Part shown: positions 35,293-46,672 of the stretch, piece by piece | Layout of the letters: every line of letters begins with the position of its first letter | How positions within the stretch are numbered: position 1 is the first letter of the stretch | From: Bathynomus jamesi | Lineage: Eukaryota > Arthropoda > Malacostraca > Isopoda > Cirolanidae | Direction of reading: 5' to 3' | Assembly: GCA_023014485.1 (NCBI GenBank) | Contig: JAJOZX010012043.1 | Coordinates: forward strand, 1 to 64,000 | DNA length: 64,000 nt | The notes under the pieces: model-generated | The model's database searches: none | What the model was told of the DNA's origin: nothing | The model's input: the letters and a program-made list of their open reading frames with translations, nothing else | Program-made: the position numbers and the translations under genes

Positions 35293-36213
35293 CAGGGTGT
35301 CCCAGAATTAACTATCTATTTCAATGAAATCGGACAAATTTTTTAAAAACACACTATTATTTATGTTTATCATGTTTAATATGTGTTAAAAATGAATAAA
35401 TTTCTAAATTTTTTTCATAATTTTATTTTCATAATTTTTTCATTATCTGGTCCAATGAAAGACCGTCTGAAGTCATAGAATGGCAAAGAGACTCTCCAAA
35501 AGTTAACCTGTGGCTTGGAATGACCAAATCCAAAATTTATGGCCCATTCTTCTTTGCGGTGGCAACTGTAACAGGTACCGTCTACCTTGATATGCTTCAG
35601 CAGTTTCTCGAACCACAGCTTCTTGATGATGGCATTCTTGATAATGTTGTGTTTCAACAAGAAGCATTGATCTTTTGGCGATAAACCTTTGTTTTTATGA
35701 AACCCCATGCAAAGAAATCCAGGGGTGTCAAATCCGGAGAACGCGGAGGCCAAGGTCGAGGTCCTCCACGTCCAATCCACCGATTCGGAAGGCGTCTGTT
35801 GAGGTATTCTCGAACAATTAGAGCATAATGACATGGTGCTCCATCTTGTTGAAACACAACATTATCAAGAATGCCATCATCAAGAAGCTGTGGTTCGAGA
35901 AACTGCTGAAGCATATCAAGGTAGACGGTACCTGTTACAGTTGCCACCGCAAAGAAGAATGGGCCATAAATTTTGGATTTGGTCATTCCAAGCCACACGT
36001 TAACTTTTGGAGAGTCTCTTTGCCATTCTATGACTTCAGACGGTCTTTCATTGGACCAGATAATGAAAAAATTATGAAAATAAAATTATGAAAAAAATTT
36101 AGAAATTTATACATTTTTAACACATATTAAACATGATAAACATAAATAAAAGTGTGTTTTTAAAAAATATGTCCGATTTCATTGAAATAGATAGTTAATT
36201 CTGGGACACCCTG
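35293..36213. mobile_element. Palindromic mariner derivative inserted in the Tc1-like end
   Basis: CAGGGTGTCCCAGAATTAAC and its inverse form the ends, with TA duplicated on both sides; the undisturbed left end of the host element provides the empty site. The two arms, 35293 to about 35660 and about 35843 to 36213, are inverted copies of the same half transposase. On each strand WSNERPSEVIEWQRDSPKVN, KIYGPFFFAVATVTG and DDGILDNVVFQQ are readable. Only the minus-strand reading continues through QQDGAPCHY, NRWIGRGGPRPWPPRSPDLT and PLDFFAWG in the centre. The transposase N-terminus and its first catalytic Asp are absent. Confidence 0.8.
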
Positions 36214-39111
36214 TACCTAACAGACTAGCTTGGGACGAGACAGAGGCGCGAGACTTCTTGTAAGCACTGTATATGAAGTTGTCGATAAGTTATTGAGCGA
36301 TTGTGGAGCAAATCTTCATAAATTTAATATAATTTGGCAAATTAATTATCAAAAGTGTAATTTGAAGAAATTCCTTAAAACAATTACTGTACAACCAAGT
36401 ACAATTATAAATTAAATGTACAAGTGAGATTTCTCTTTAATTATATGAATACATTAAAATCATTTTCTTTTTATAGTGTAAAAACTTTTATAGTTTACAT
36501 TCATTATACAGTAGAATTATTGTGAAAACCAAAATAATACACACAAAATTTCATCAAAAGTGTTTCTTTCGTTTGCATTTCAACTGACTCACTTTATTAC
36601 AAAACTGAAGAGAGAATCAATAATGTTCCTTGTCAAAGCGTGTACTTATATTATGGGTTAAAATGTCTCGTTCATATAAAAATAATTAAACTTTTTACAA
36701 TATAAATACATACAGTAATCTTCAAATCAAATATAATGACATGATTTTCACTCAAACTTTGAGAATGCGAATTTCAAAATTTGAAGAATTCAGTCATGTT
36801 TTGAGGTCTTAATTCTTTTAAAGATAGATGAAACTTGAAAATGCATCATAATATCAATTTCTTGAGTTGTTGAAACTATGAATCATATAAAATAATAATA
36901 AAGAATAAAATGTTACTTCTTTTCCTCCGAGTCCACTTTGAACACATTCCACTCGCCCCAAATTTCTCTCCCGAATCCATCTTTGACTTCCATCCTCAGA
37001 ATGTAGTTCCGATGGTGAGATAAAATATGCACGTTTTCATTTCCTTGTGATAATAATTAATTAAAATAATTATGATTAACTTAACTATTTGACAAAAAAG
37101 CTTATTTAAAGAAAATTTGGAAATGATTCAGATCTGTAATTAAAATAAAACGAAATAAGCAAAGATGCATAATTTGTGGTGTCATCATGAGGTAAATAAA
37201 TGACCAAACTATTTATATAACTATTAATGAGAGTAACTATATAAAACAACTATAATATCTATTAGAAACATTCCATAACGTAAAACAAAATCTATTGATA
37301 ATCATTTACTGAGAGATAATTGGGATGAAGAGCATAACAAAAACTGGGTAAATAAAGAATGATCAATTTTAAGAATTTACTCTTCTCTCCCTTCTCACAA
37401 GTAGTGAGAGCGAAATCAATGATTGCATTTAAATCTAGTCGATGAGATATGAACAAAGCCACGAAGCTTTCAGTTCTTACCTAACCAATGCTCTTCGCCT
37501 GGCATTCCGAACCCCTTCTTGTAATCGGCCCAGTTCCGAGTGAAGTTAATTGGCTTCGACACATTGACTCGAAAAAGGAAAACAGTCCATCCACCTCCGT
37601 CGGTTTCCATGTCACAATATACATGGACAGGGCGGCTACATTGACATCTAGAAACAAATAATAGGTCATAGTGGAATCACCTTTACTATAAACACGGATT
37701 TTGAAAAACTGATTCTTTCAAAACAATTTCAAAATGTAATGCATTATTTCATTCTACTGCATTAACATCACCTGTATTCATTTCATTAAATTTCTCATTT
37801 CATTCTTTATGCCTTTCAGTGGGTTCAGTATTTTACTATTGAGCCCTTAAGTTCTCTTTTAATGCTTTGATAACATCGTTTAATTATTGGCGTCATACAT
37901 TTTGTGTTTCTTACAATTACCAAGAATGAAATAATGCATTACATTATTTCATTCTTGGTAATTGTAAAAACACAAAATGTATGACGCCAATTAATTAAAT
38001 GATGTTACAAAGCGTTAAAGAGAACTTAAGGGCTCAAGAATAAAAGATTGAAATCCCTCGAAAGACAAAGAATGAAATAAAAAATTTATTGAAATGAATA
38101 AAGGTGATGTTAATGCAGTAGAAGGTCATCGTTTTACCTGAATGGATATATCTGATAAATTCCGTTTTTCGTATCTCCTGCGACGAGAATTTCGGAGCAA
38201 TCAGTAGGTCTTAGGAAGAACAAATGAAAGGAATGTATGCATAAAAAGTATTAAAGTTTCGCAAAATGTATTTTATTCTTTAGTTAGTTTTAAGATTAGA
38301 ATTATTAAATCTTCCCTGAGAACAAACAAAAAGCAGGCTATTTTTATTATGGAATTACATTTTGTTCTTCTCGTGTGTCCGTCATTATTGTTGCTTACAG
38401 TTTACAAAAGTAAATTAAATACTTGTTAATTTTCCTAATGTATAATTAAGCCTTAAAGCTTGATGATCGTAAAATGAGTTACTCTTGTTTAAACTTAAAC
38501 TAACCGAAACGTTGAATCTGTGGGCATGTAGAAATGTCGATCGCCGAAGTAGGGTGAGATGCCCCATCCTCCTGAGGTCTTCTGACTGAATCAAATGAGA
38601 AATCAATATATGAAATTAACTAATATAATGTAAATACACTTAAAATAAATTCCATTCTTAAATTAACTAAATTGGTGACGAAAAGTAATATTTTAATGAT
38701 ATTTCTAGTAACATTGATTGGTAATTGGAAATTATTATTAAATACATATTTTAAAGAAAGTAACTAACCTTGAGTTAGTTTTGTCTTGAATTATCGATTT
38801 TAAATTAGGCTTCAGTGTCGATGTTTTTGAAATTGAGCTTCCAAAAGAACCGAAGCTGAAAAGGTCGCTGTAAGAAAAAATATATTATTAACTTATTTAC
38901 AATAATTAAATGTACGTTTTTATATATTGTCCCAACTATTACTTGAATTAAAATGATTTATTGAAAATGAATAATGAAAAAAATAGGCTTTTTATAATAT
39001 AGGGAGAAGCATGAAGTAAAAATAAATACTTAAAATAATGAAAAATGAAAATTTTTATTCAAAAATAGTTCATCTCGAAATAATACTAATATATAACCAT
39101 TAGAAGAACTA

Positions 39112-39788
39112 AAGGGTGTCCCATATGTCTTGAAGGGGTTTTATTTGGCTATAATTTTTTCATTTTTGATTAATTTATTTTTCTTTTTCAATTAAAGTAA
39201 ACCTTGCTGCAATTAATGAAAATGGAATCCTGGACAGTGCAACAAAGAGTGGAGTGGCTATTGTGGAACTTTATTTGACAAACAACTCTTCCATCGTTGC
39301 CGCTCAAAGTGTTTTTCGATTAAAATTCAACAAACGTTCTGCTAAATTTTTCGTCGCTAAATTTCGTATGGAAAAGGGTCAGGGAGACGAACCACGGGCT
39401 GGGCGTCCTCGGAGAAGCCGAAGTCCAACTCTGGTTGAGATTGTTCGTGAAAGCGTTGAGGAAAATCCACATCAGTCCGACGACACAGCCAAGAATTAAA
39501 CATTTCAAGAAGTTCCTTACATCGAATTTTAAGAGAGGATATCAATCTTTACTCGTACAAAATTCAAATTGGTCAAGAAATTAAAGTACAAGATCATCAG
39601 AGTCGGATAACGTACGCTAATGCGATTTTTGATTTATGCAATGAAAATGAAGATTTTGACTGGATATTAAATTTGTAATTAAAATCGCAATAAATATATT
39701 TTCAAGGGTTACAAACCTTTTTTTATTTGATCGCCAAACAAAAAAGTTAAGCCAAATAAAATCCCTCCAAGACTTCTGGGACACACTT
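39112..39788 (+). mobile_element. Mariner-like element with truncated transposase
   Basis: Ends AAGGGTGTCCCATATGTCTT and inverted AAGTGTGTCCCAGAAGTCTT, TA on both sides. Inside, MESWTVQQRVEWL and, in another frame, AIVELYLTNNSSIVAAQSVF to SPTLVEIVRES form the N-terminal helix-turn-helix part, then RILRED-like residues. No catalytic D-D-D region remains. Inserted in copy 2 only. Confidence 0.7.
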
Positions 39789-40504
39789 TATTAACGAATT
39801 AAGATGAGAAATCAAATTCCTCATATAAGTTATTCAGAATGAACGTTCAAAATGGAGATTTCATTTAAGATTGAATATCATATAAAAATCACAAATATAT
39901 TCTTAATTTTATCTTCCTTTTCATTATTAAGGAATTTGATGACCAAAATAGAATTACTTGTTTGCTTTAGGAATAAGGTTTGGGGATCTTAATCCGAGGA
40001 AGAGATTCTTTATTTCCAAAAACATGCTTTTCATATCCTGATGCAAAGTCAATTGGTGTTGCAGAAGGACGTTTTGAAGTGGGGCTTCTGGATCCACCTT
40101 CACCACTACATCTTTGTCCACGCCAAATGCTGATAAAACTGAAATAAAATTAAATTCTAACGTATGTAAACTTTTTCTTCCATAAATTAAAATAAATTTA
40201 ATTGTAATTAATAAGAGGTTGTAAGTCCCATTTAATTGCAGTTTAAGTTTATACTAAGTAAGGACAAACCAACTTTGACTAAGATAATCCACCAATATTT
40301 GTTTACGGTTTGTTCAAAAAAATTCCTGAAAAAGTGAAAAATACAAAAGTCAATAAGTTACACTAATTTAATTATACATTATGCCCGCGGACAGCCCTTT
40401 TACATTGTCGGTGCTACCCACGTACCGCCTGAAAGGGTGAATTCATAGAAAATACAAGAATGACATTCAGTTATGTTGTATTAATGTTCATAACTCTACA
40501 AATA

Positions 40505-40647
40505 CAGGGTGTTTCAGGTCGACCCTAGAAATATGGAAATTCATAGAATTTGTAGTTTGTATTTGGTATTTTGTAATTGAAGTTTGTCATAATAATTCCG
40601 CCAATTTCCTAATTTCCATATTTCTAGGGTCGACCTGAAGCACCCTG
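40505..40647. mobile_element. 143-bp mariner-type MITE
   Basis: Perfect-looking inverted ends: CAGGGTGTTTCAGGTCGACC then CTAGAAATATGGAAAT, mirrored at the right, TA on both sides. No coding content. Confidence 0.8.
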
Positions 40648-40739
40648 TACAATAATAATAACATATGCGACCCATGGAGGTACGCGTACCCCAGATAAAA
40701 AAACCCTGCCCTAAATGGTACTAAAGGTTTGGTTATATA

Positions 40740-41353
40740 GTGGGTGTCCCAGAAGTCTGGACTCATAGGGAAAATAGACATGATCTAAGCTTTATCAAAT
40801 GAATAATAGCTCTTTTGAAATGTTTGCTTGGTAAGTCAAATATTTGAAAAATGAGTTTATGTTAAATTTTTTATATACTCCATATAAAGACAGATATTAA
40901 ACATTTCATTTGTGTAATAAGTTAGTTTTCTATTCTTTGCACCTAAACGCATGCGCATTGTGGTTTAAAAAACCTTGAAGTTGTGACTCGGCTTATTTAG
41001 TGTTCGTATTTATAAGCTCTCTTGAAAAGAGGAGAAAACAATTATTATATTTGTGCATTTAATCATTCATTCCATGTAGGTTTTAGTCTTCAAGGTGTTT
41101 TCATGCATTTATTAATTTTTAATTGAAATAATCAATTGAAAAATCTTTTATTGAAAAAATAAATACAATTTTTCCGATTTTACATTTTTGGTTGTTAAAA
41201 TGATTTTAACATAAAATATATAACTGTGAAATTCGACTATTTATTTTACTTAACTTGGGCTTAAGGTTTAAGCTTTACTGAGCTTTTAATTAAAAATAAG
41301 TTATTATTAATATAATATAAATCCTTAATAAGAATTATTAATTATAGAATATA
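40740..41353. other. Solo mariner-like end and AT-rich spacer
   Basis: GGGTGTCCCAGAAGTCTGGA at 40742 looks like one mariner terminal repeat without a partner nearby. Further right, CTTAAGGTTTAAGCTTTACT near 41263 resembles the LINE 3' tails at 44.65 and 46.0 kb. No gene seen. Confidence 0.4.
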
Positions 41354-42257
41354 CAGGGCGTCCCAAAAAATGTATACACACTTTAAATAATTATAAAGCA
41401 GTGTTTATTAAAATACATTTCATTTTCAAAATGTAATAGAATCTACAGACATTATTTAATTGTTTTGTCAACGCCTGTTTTCAAACTGACGTCCGTTCTG
41501 GTCCAGGCACTGCTGATAACGCGAAGCAATGGAATCGCAAACATCACGAAACATTTCGTTTGGTATTTGTGTGCATTCTCGTTCAATGGCTGCTCTCAAT
41601 TCAGCGACTGTTGCAGGTTTTATAGCGTAGACTTTGTCTTTTAAGTATCCCATAAAAAAAAGTCTAGTGGTGTGAGGTCTGGTGAACGCGGAGGTATTCT
41701 ACGAAACCCCTTCGTCCAATCCACATCCACATCGTGCCAAGTACCACTCGCAATACTCCACTCCTCGGTCCGGATCATCATCTTCATTAATAGCATGGAC
41801 TAATCTTGGAATGTAACTTTTCCATTGACAGCGCTTCAAAATGCGTTGGACAGACGATTCTGAAATTCCTACCTCACGACTCGCTTGCCGCACAGATTTT
41901 CTTGGACTTTGGTGATACGTTTCCAGTACTCTTTCTTGCTTTGTGGGGCTTGTCGATGTCCATGGTCTTCCGGAACGCTTCTTGTGGACATTCTGAACAG
42001 TTCCATCGGCTTCAAACTTATCTCTAATTCGAGTGATGGTAAGTCGCGTTGGTGGATCTGTTTGAAACTCCCTCCTAAACTGTCTTTGCACTTCAACTGC
42101 GTTTTCACATTCCAGTAGCATTTTAGAATGAATTTCCTTTGTTCAAAGCTTAGTCTGACTGCCATTATTAATTCTAATGGGTTTAACTTGGAAAGAAAGA
42201 AACATCAATTGAGCTATCAGCTGTTAAAGTGTGTATACATTTTTTTGGGACGCCCTG
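41354..42257 (-). mobile_element. Internally deleted mariner, copy M1
   Basis: Ends CAGGGCGTCCCAAAAAA and its inverse, TATA on both sides. The minus strand encodes [19 protein letters not shown] with a helix-turn-helix and a GRPWTSTSP linker up to [15 protein letters not shown], then directly, in another frame, WIGRRGF, PPRSPDLTPLDFF and the C-terminus ending GRQFENRR. The central region with the first two catalytic Asp is missing. The deletion junction is identical to that of M2 at 50.6 kb. Confidence 0.85.
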
Positions 42258-42297
42258 TATATGAATCTAATTGGAGCAAGTGTAGTTTACGTTCCCC

Positions 42298-42500
42298 GGA
42301 TCACCTGAAGATCCATCACCCCAGCCTTTTTTAGATAGCTTTATAAGTCTAACTAACGAAAATATCACGACCTCACCTAACCAATCGTCAAGAGCGTAGA
42401 GTTGACCTAACAATTGGTTAGGGTGGGTCGTGATATTTTCTTTAGTTAGGCTTATAAAGCTAACTAAAAATGGCTGGGGTGACGGATTTTCAGGTGATCC
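42298..42500. mobile_element. 203-bp foldback element, copy b
   Basis: GGATCACCTGAAGATCCATC at the left and TCAGGTGATCC at the right. Flanks CGTTCCCC and CGTCCCCT are a near-matching 8-bp duplication. Hairpin interior as in the other copies. Confidence 0.75.
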
Positions 42501-42539
42501 CGTCCCCTTGTGGTGCCTCGTGTAGTTTACGTTCCCCTA

Positions 42540-42633
42540 CATTATCCTAGTGTAGTTTGCGTTCCCCATCTTTGTCCGCCTATACCTAATCAAATAAAAC
42601 GTTAAACTAACAAAAATATTACGACGTAACCTA

Positions 42634-42687
<54 letters not shown>

Positions 42688-42840
42688 GATGATTGATTAG
42701 GTTAAGTCGTAATATTTTTGTTCGTTTGAACGTTTTATTTGATAGATTCATTTAAAAAATGTCTCCTGAAGGTCCTAGTGTGGTTAATGTTCCCCAACTT
42801 TGATCTAGTGTAGGTTGTGTTCCCTTTTGCGTTAGGGGCT
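42540..42840. repeat. Palindrome with central (TA)n and repeated GTGTAGTTTACGTTCCCC units
   Basis: AATCAAATAAAACGTT and CTAACAAAAATATTACGAC are mirrored by GTCGTAATATTTTTGTTC and AACGTTTTATTTGAT around a (TA)n run at about 42640-42685. The motif GTGTAGTTTACGTTCCCC or close variants occurs five times in direct orientation at about 42280, 42521, 42541, 42778 and 42808, that is on both sides of this palindrome and of the 203-bp foldback. Confidence 0.55.
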
Positions 42841-42894
42841 GAGAGAGACTTTAAATAAAAATAAAAGTGCTTGTTATCGTTTAATCTCCTTCGT

Positions 42895-42965
42895 AACGGA
42901 AAAGGTCCTGTGACGGAGGAGACTTACAGTTTTACGTGGGATCCGAGCCACGGTTCTCTTTTTAC
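42895..42965 (-). mobile_element. SINE tail, orthologous to the one at 3.9 kb
   Basis: TGACGGAGGAGACTTACAGT, then TTTACGTGGGATCCGAGCCA, matching 3951-3992 in both sequence and position relative to the lectin promoter. Confidence 0.55.
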
Positions 42966-43436
42966 TTTTAACGCAGATGATGGTCACCAATTAACTTCTG
43001 AACAGACCTAGCGTCGCTTAACTTCTCAAATGGAACTTAATAATACCCAGGATGAAGGGCTTATAAACTGGAGATCAATCGTGAAAATGCAATAATCTAT
43101 TCAGTTAATCTTTTATTGCAAGAATTTAATTTTAATTATAAATTTCTTTAAATAACGCAAATATTTAATATGTTTAATAACAAACAGAGTTATTAATTTT
43201 AAAACAATTTCTATCCTTAAAAATAAACGAAACAGGAAATGCGTTGCAAAATAGGAAGTAAACTTTTAACTTTTATCATAATAAAAAAATTCACTGAATT
43301 CAGTAAAGTTTTATCATTGTTGCGCACATTTCGAGGAAGTTCAGAAAGGCGTTTCCTGATGTTCTTTAGCACCGAGTATTTACAGGAATTAAGCGAGATA
43401 AGTGCGTTCACTTCATGGGTGAAAATTCCATTTCGT

Positions 43437-43510
43437 TGGTATAATAAAGCGTCGACTTCACAAACTTTGGCACTTTTATTCCTAAGTACTGCTCTACATC
43501 ACTTTCTTTC
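43437..43510 (+). promoter_or_regulatory. Probable core promoter of lectin copy 3
   Basis: GGTATAATAAAGCGTCGACT corresponds to the TATA region of copy 1, followed by the conserved CACTTTTATTCCTAAGTACT; TCAGT of copy 1 is TAAGT here. Confidence 0.4.
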
Positions 43511-44044
43511 TATTTCCTTTATAAAAGTTATTGTTTTTTAAAATACTTTTAAATAAACGTTTTCGTGATTAAAAAAGTGAAAATGATGTGAAATTAATTT
43601 TAATTTTGGCCTCATTTTGTTTTGGGGTGAAAGGTGGTGTATTGTTTGACTCGAAGGAACCATCAACAGTTGTGTGGTAAGTACATTTCCTCTCTACCAT
43701 AACCATAACCATGGGATTACTTTTTATTGATGGTAAAATATTAAATGTTATTATTGTTGAATTAAGAAAGAAGTATAAATATTTTTTGTTCTCAACGCTT
43801 TGTTTACCCGATAATATTTTAGGAATAGATACACATACAGATAGACATACAGATATATAAATAGATAGGTAGACTATAACAAACAATCAATAAATGAAGA
43901 AAGATTTTCATGAAAATAACGAAAGAAATATTTTTAATAAAAACTTCAATATATTCAAGTTTTTTAATCGCGAATATTAATCTTACAATATTGTGTTAAA
44001 TATAATATTATAAATTAGTCATTGGTGCGCCATCTTTTTTAATA

Positions 44045-44053
44045 TTATTATTA

Positions 44054-44091
<38 letters not shown>

Positions 44092-44092
44092 C
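44045..44092 (+). repeat. (ATT)n microsatellite in copy 3 intron 1
   Basis: Orthologous to 5084-5151. Confidence 0.8.
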
Positions 44093-44600
44093 ACTACTAT
44101 TACTATTTTTATCGACACTGAACAAACGGTGGCGAAGATAGAGTGTTAAGTGCGATTTGTAGGTCCTGTGTGGGTATGTGGGTATGTGGGTGCAGTCTAC
44201 TTATTTTCATTATTTTATTAATCAACTTTTATTTTTTTCAAATTTCAAAATCTTCATTTTTAAAATAAATATTAAAATATTAAAATTTTTGTTATGTTAA
44301 ACTGTAAAGTAAAGTTGTTTCATACATAAAAAACATCGTTTTAAATTATAATTGTTCCATTTGAAAGGATTTTGAGGCGATTTCTTGATAAATTGAATTG
44401 TCCATTTTTCAAATGTTGACAAATTTGGAATAAATTATATTTTGAAAGTGAATATAATTGATTCAAAATTGATTCTGAAAAAAATATTTTACAACGGCTT
44501 CTAATCTAAGATCGTTTGATAATCAGTTCAGAAAAAGAAACGAATAATTTTGAAGAAACGTTGGTCTGTATGGAGCAATTCAGCTTTTCACTGTACAATA

Positions 44601-45312
44601 TTTTTTTTCTTATTTTTTTTTATTATTTTTTTTTTATTTTTTTATTTGGCCCTTAAGCTTTAGGCTTTACTGGGCTCTTATTAAAAATAAGCAGCTAACT
44701 GTTATAAATTAATAATAATAAATAAGTAAATAAATATTATTAATAGTTAAAGCCTGTATTTCAATATTAAACAATATTAATGGACAATATTAAACATTAT
44801 TAGTGGACATTAATCCAAGATTTTTGTTAGTATCCCATTATTAATCGGGATTTCAACTTGGTTTTAAACAAATTTACATTCGCAATATTTTTTATATCGG
44901 CATGCAAGTCATTCCATAGTTTCAATCCAATGAAAATGGGTAGTTTTTGAGATGAAGACAATCTAAATTGAGGTATAACAAGCTTTGATCTATTTCTGGT
45001 CTGATACGAGTGGATTTCTTGATGAGTTACAAAATATCTATTTACCCATTGCAAATTAATGATTTTGCTCTTACACTTCTAAATAAAAATAAAATGTGCC
45101 AGTTTGGTTATATCATTGAGCTTTAGTAGGTTTAGCTCTTTAAATAATGCACTAGAGTGATCAAGGAAATCAGCATCAGATAATAACCTTATTGCTCGTT
45201 TTTGGATGACAAAGATACCATTTAATGCGTTGTTAGCGGAGTTTCCCCAAACAAAGGTGCAGTATGTTATATAAGGAAGAACAAGAGTATGATAAAGTAT
45301 GATTATTATTAA
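44601..45312 (-). mobile_element. 5'-truncated LINE, minus strand
   Basis: Begins on the plus strand with a T-rich run (the poly-A end of a minus-strand element), then the 3' UTR motif, then two open pieces: HSYQTRNRSKLVIPQFRLSS with LWNDLHADIKN, and YHTLVLPYITYCTFVWGNSA with LLSDADFLDHSSALFKELNL. This is the C-terminus of a CR1/L2-like ORF2. Copy 1 (about 5640) has the uninterrupted site. Confidence 0.75.
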
Positions 45313-45499
45313 TAATATAATGAACAATTGTTCACAGGTTTTTTTATTTTATTTAATTTGGCCTTTACACATTAGCGTTTAATGGGCTCCCAAATTAGTT
45401 AAAAATAGGATAAAATATATAATATATATTGTGATTTCTATGATCACTGAAGTGCATTCTAAAAGATGTAAAACTATTAAAGATCAAAGATGTAATCAA

Positions 45500-46030
45500 A
45501 GTGGCACATTTTATTTTTATTTACAAATATAAGAACAAAATCATTAACTTACATTGGATAAATAAATATTTTGTAACTCATCAAGAAATTCACTCATATC
45601 AGACTAGAAATAGATGAAAGCACGTTATTCCTCAATTTAGATTGTGTTCATCTCAGAAATTACCCATTTTCGATGGACTTAAAATATGGGATGATTTAAG
45701 TGCTGATATAAAAAATATTTCGTTTAAAAGCAAGTTGAAATATCAATTAATGATGGCATACTGATAAAGATCGATAATAATGTACATAAATGTACATTTC
45801 TGTATTACTTGTTCATTTCTCGTGTCTGACATTCATTTCTTTGGATTGTATTAGTATCATTTCTACAATAATAGGTTTCATATCTATAGCAACAACTTAA
45901 GATTGATTTATACTGTATTTCTACTACTATTTTCTTTGTACATTAATCATAATTTAATGGTGACTTATATGTAATGCAATTTATCTCTCACTAATTTGAG
46001 AACTCAGTAAAGCCGAAAGATTAAGGACAA
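45500..46030 (+). mobile_element. LINE 3' remnant, plus strand
   Basis: Readable FVTHQEIHSYQTRNR, a stop, then QFRLCSSQKLPIFDGLKIW, followed by the tail with GAACTCAGTAAAGCCGAAAG. Closely related to the minus-strand insertion just upstream. Shared with copy 1, where it is shortened. Confidence 0.65.
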
Positions 46031-46469
46031 AATTATATAAAATAAATAGTCCAATTGACAGTATTATGATATTATTTGTAGTAAAGTATTATTGTAACAC
46101 AAGAGAAATATTGTAATTTTTATTTTATAAATAAATTTATAAATAAAACTAAACAAAAATATATGTTTTCAAAATGACTTTAATGAAATCACCGTGATTT
46201 AAATTCATTGTCTAATTTTCATCTAAACGTTCGTTTATATATTTTAAATCAATTAATATTTCTTATTCCTGATTTATATATTATTAATCAAAACTACCTT
46301 TTCACTGACGTTTTATCTTTAATTAATCTGAGATTCCACTAAAGCCAAAAGCTTAAAAGACAAATAAAATAAAATAAATAGTCCAACCGAGAATTACTTA
46401 TTTTATGTTAAAGAATCATTTCTTCCTTCATCCATTCAAAGCCTAATGTGAAATATTTAATGAAATATC

Positions 46470-46672
46470 GGATTACCTGGAGATCAGGGCCCCCATATAT
46501 TCTTGTTTTTTGCTTTACAGTACCAAATATAATAATAAATTAAATTGAATGCCCGGTTAGGTGAACTGTACGCCCTTGACGATTGGTTAGGTTAAGTCGT
46601 GATATTTTCGTTAGTTTTAACGAAGATATCATTTGGTAACTGAGGCTGGGGGCTCTGATCTTCAGGTGATCC
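46470..46672. mobile_element. 203-bp foldback element, copy c
   Basis: GGATTACCTGGAGATCAGGG to CTGATCTTCAGGTGATCC. Flanks GAAATATC and GAAATAGC are an 8-bp duplication, and copy 1 at about 7370 shows the single GAAATATC empty site. Confidence 0.85.

Larger units (their letters stand above)
32887..36269 (+). mobile_element. Tc1-like DNA transposon with about 140-bp inverted ends
   Basis: Left end CAGTGCTTACAATAAGTCTC and right end inverted CAGTGCTTACAAGAAGTCTC, each continuing through GGCGCGAGA..., GCAGCGGAGGTGTGTTCGG and TGATGGGGTTAGAGCAATTA. TA flanks both sides, and copy 1 shows the empty site (ACTTCATGTACATTAATCAC near 15467). The right inverted end is split by a 921-bp mariner-derived palindrome. 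Only the C-terminal part of a transposase remains inside. Confidence 0.85.
32238..40138 (-). pseudogene. Fibrinogen-related lectin, copy 2, exons 3-9 only
   Basis: Exons, minus strand: 40138-39958, 38867-38769, 38585-38505, 38209-38138, 37647-37481, 37043-36917, 32347-32238. Every exon has the same length as in copy 1, proper AG and GT borders and an open frame. Differences are mostly substitutions, for example VHVYCDME for VDVFCDME and FLFRVNV for FLSRVNV. Exon 10, with the CAVSWKSGWWYNNC block and the stop, is deleted. Exons 1-2 are not upstream, since homology ends at about 40350. The intron between exons 8 and 9 holds the Tc1-like element, and that between 3 and 4 a mariner derivative. 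Open frames with no 5' or 3' end suggest a recently broken gene. Confidence 0.85.

Noticed and set aside
35415..35834. 139-codon minus-strand ORF
   Set aside because: It runs from the transposase remnant into the antisense of the other palindrome arm; not a real protein.
41806..42118. Plus-strand ORFs inside mariner M1
   Set aside because: Antisense shadows of the transposase frame.
42638..42685. CRISPR-like or replication-origin array near the TA tract
   Set aside because: It is a simple TA repeat inside a palindrome; the window is clearly eukaryotic.
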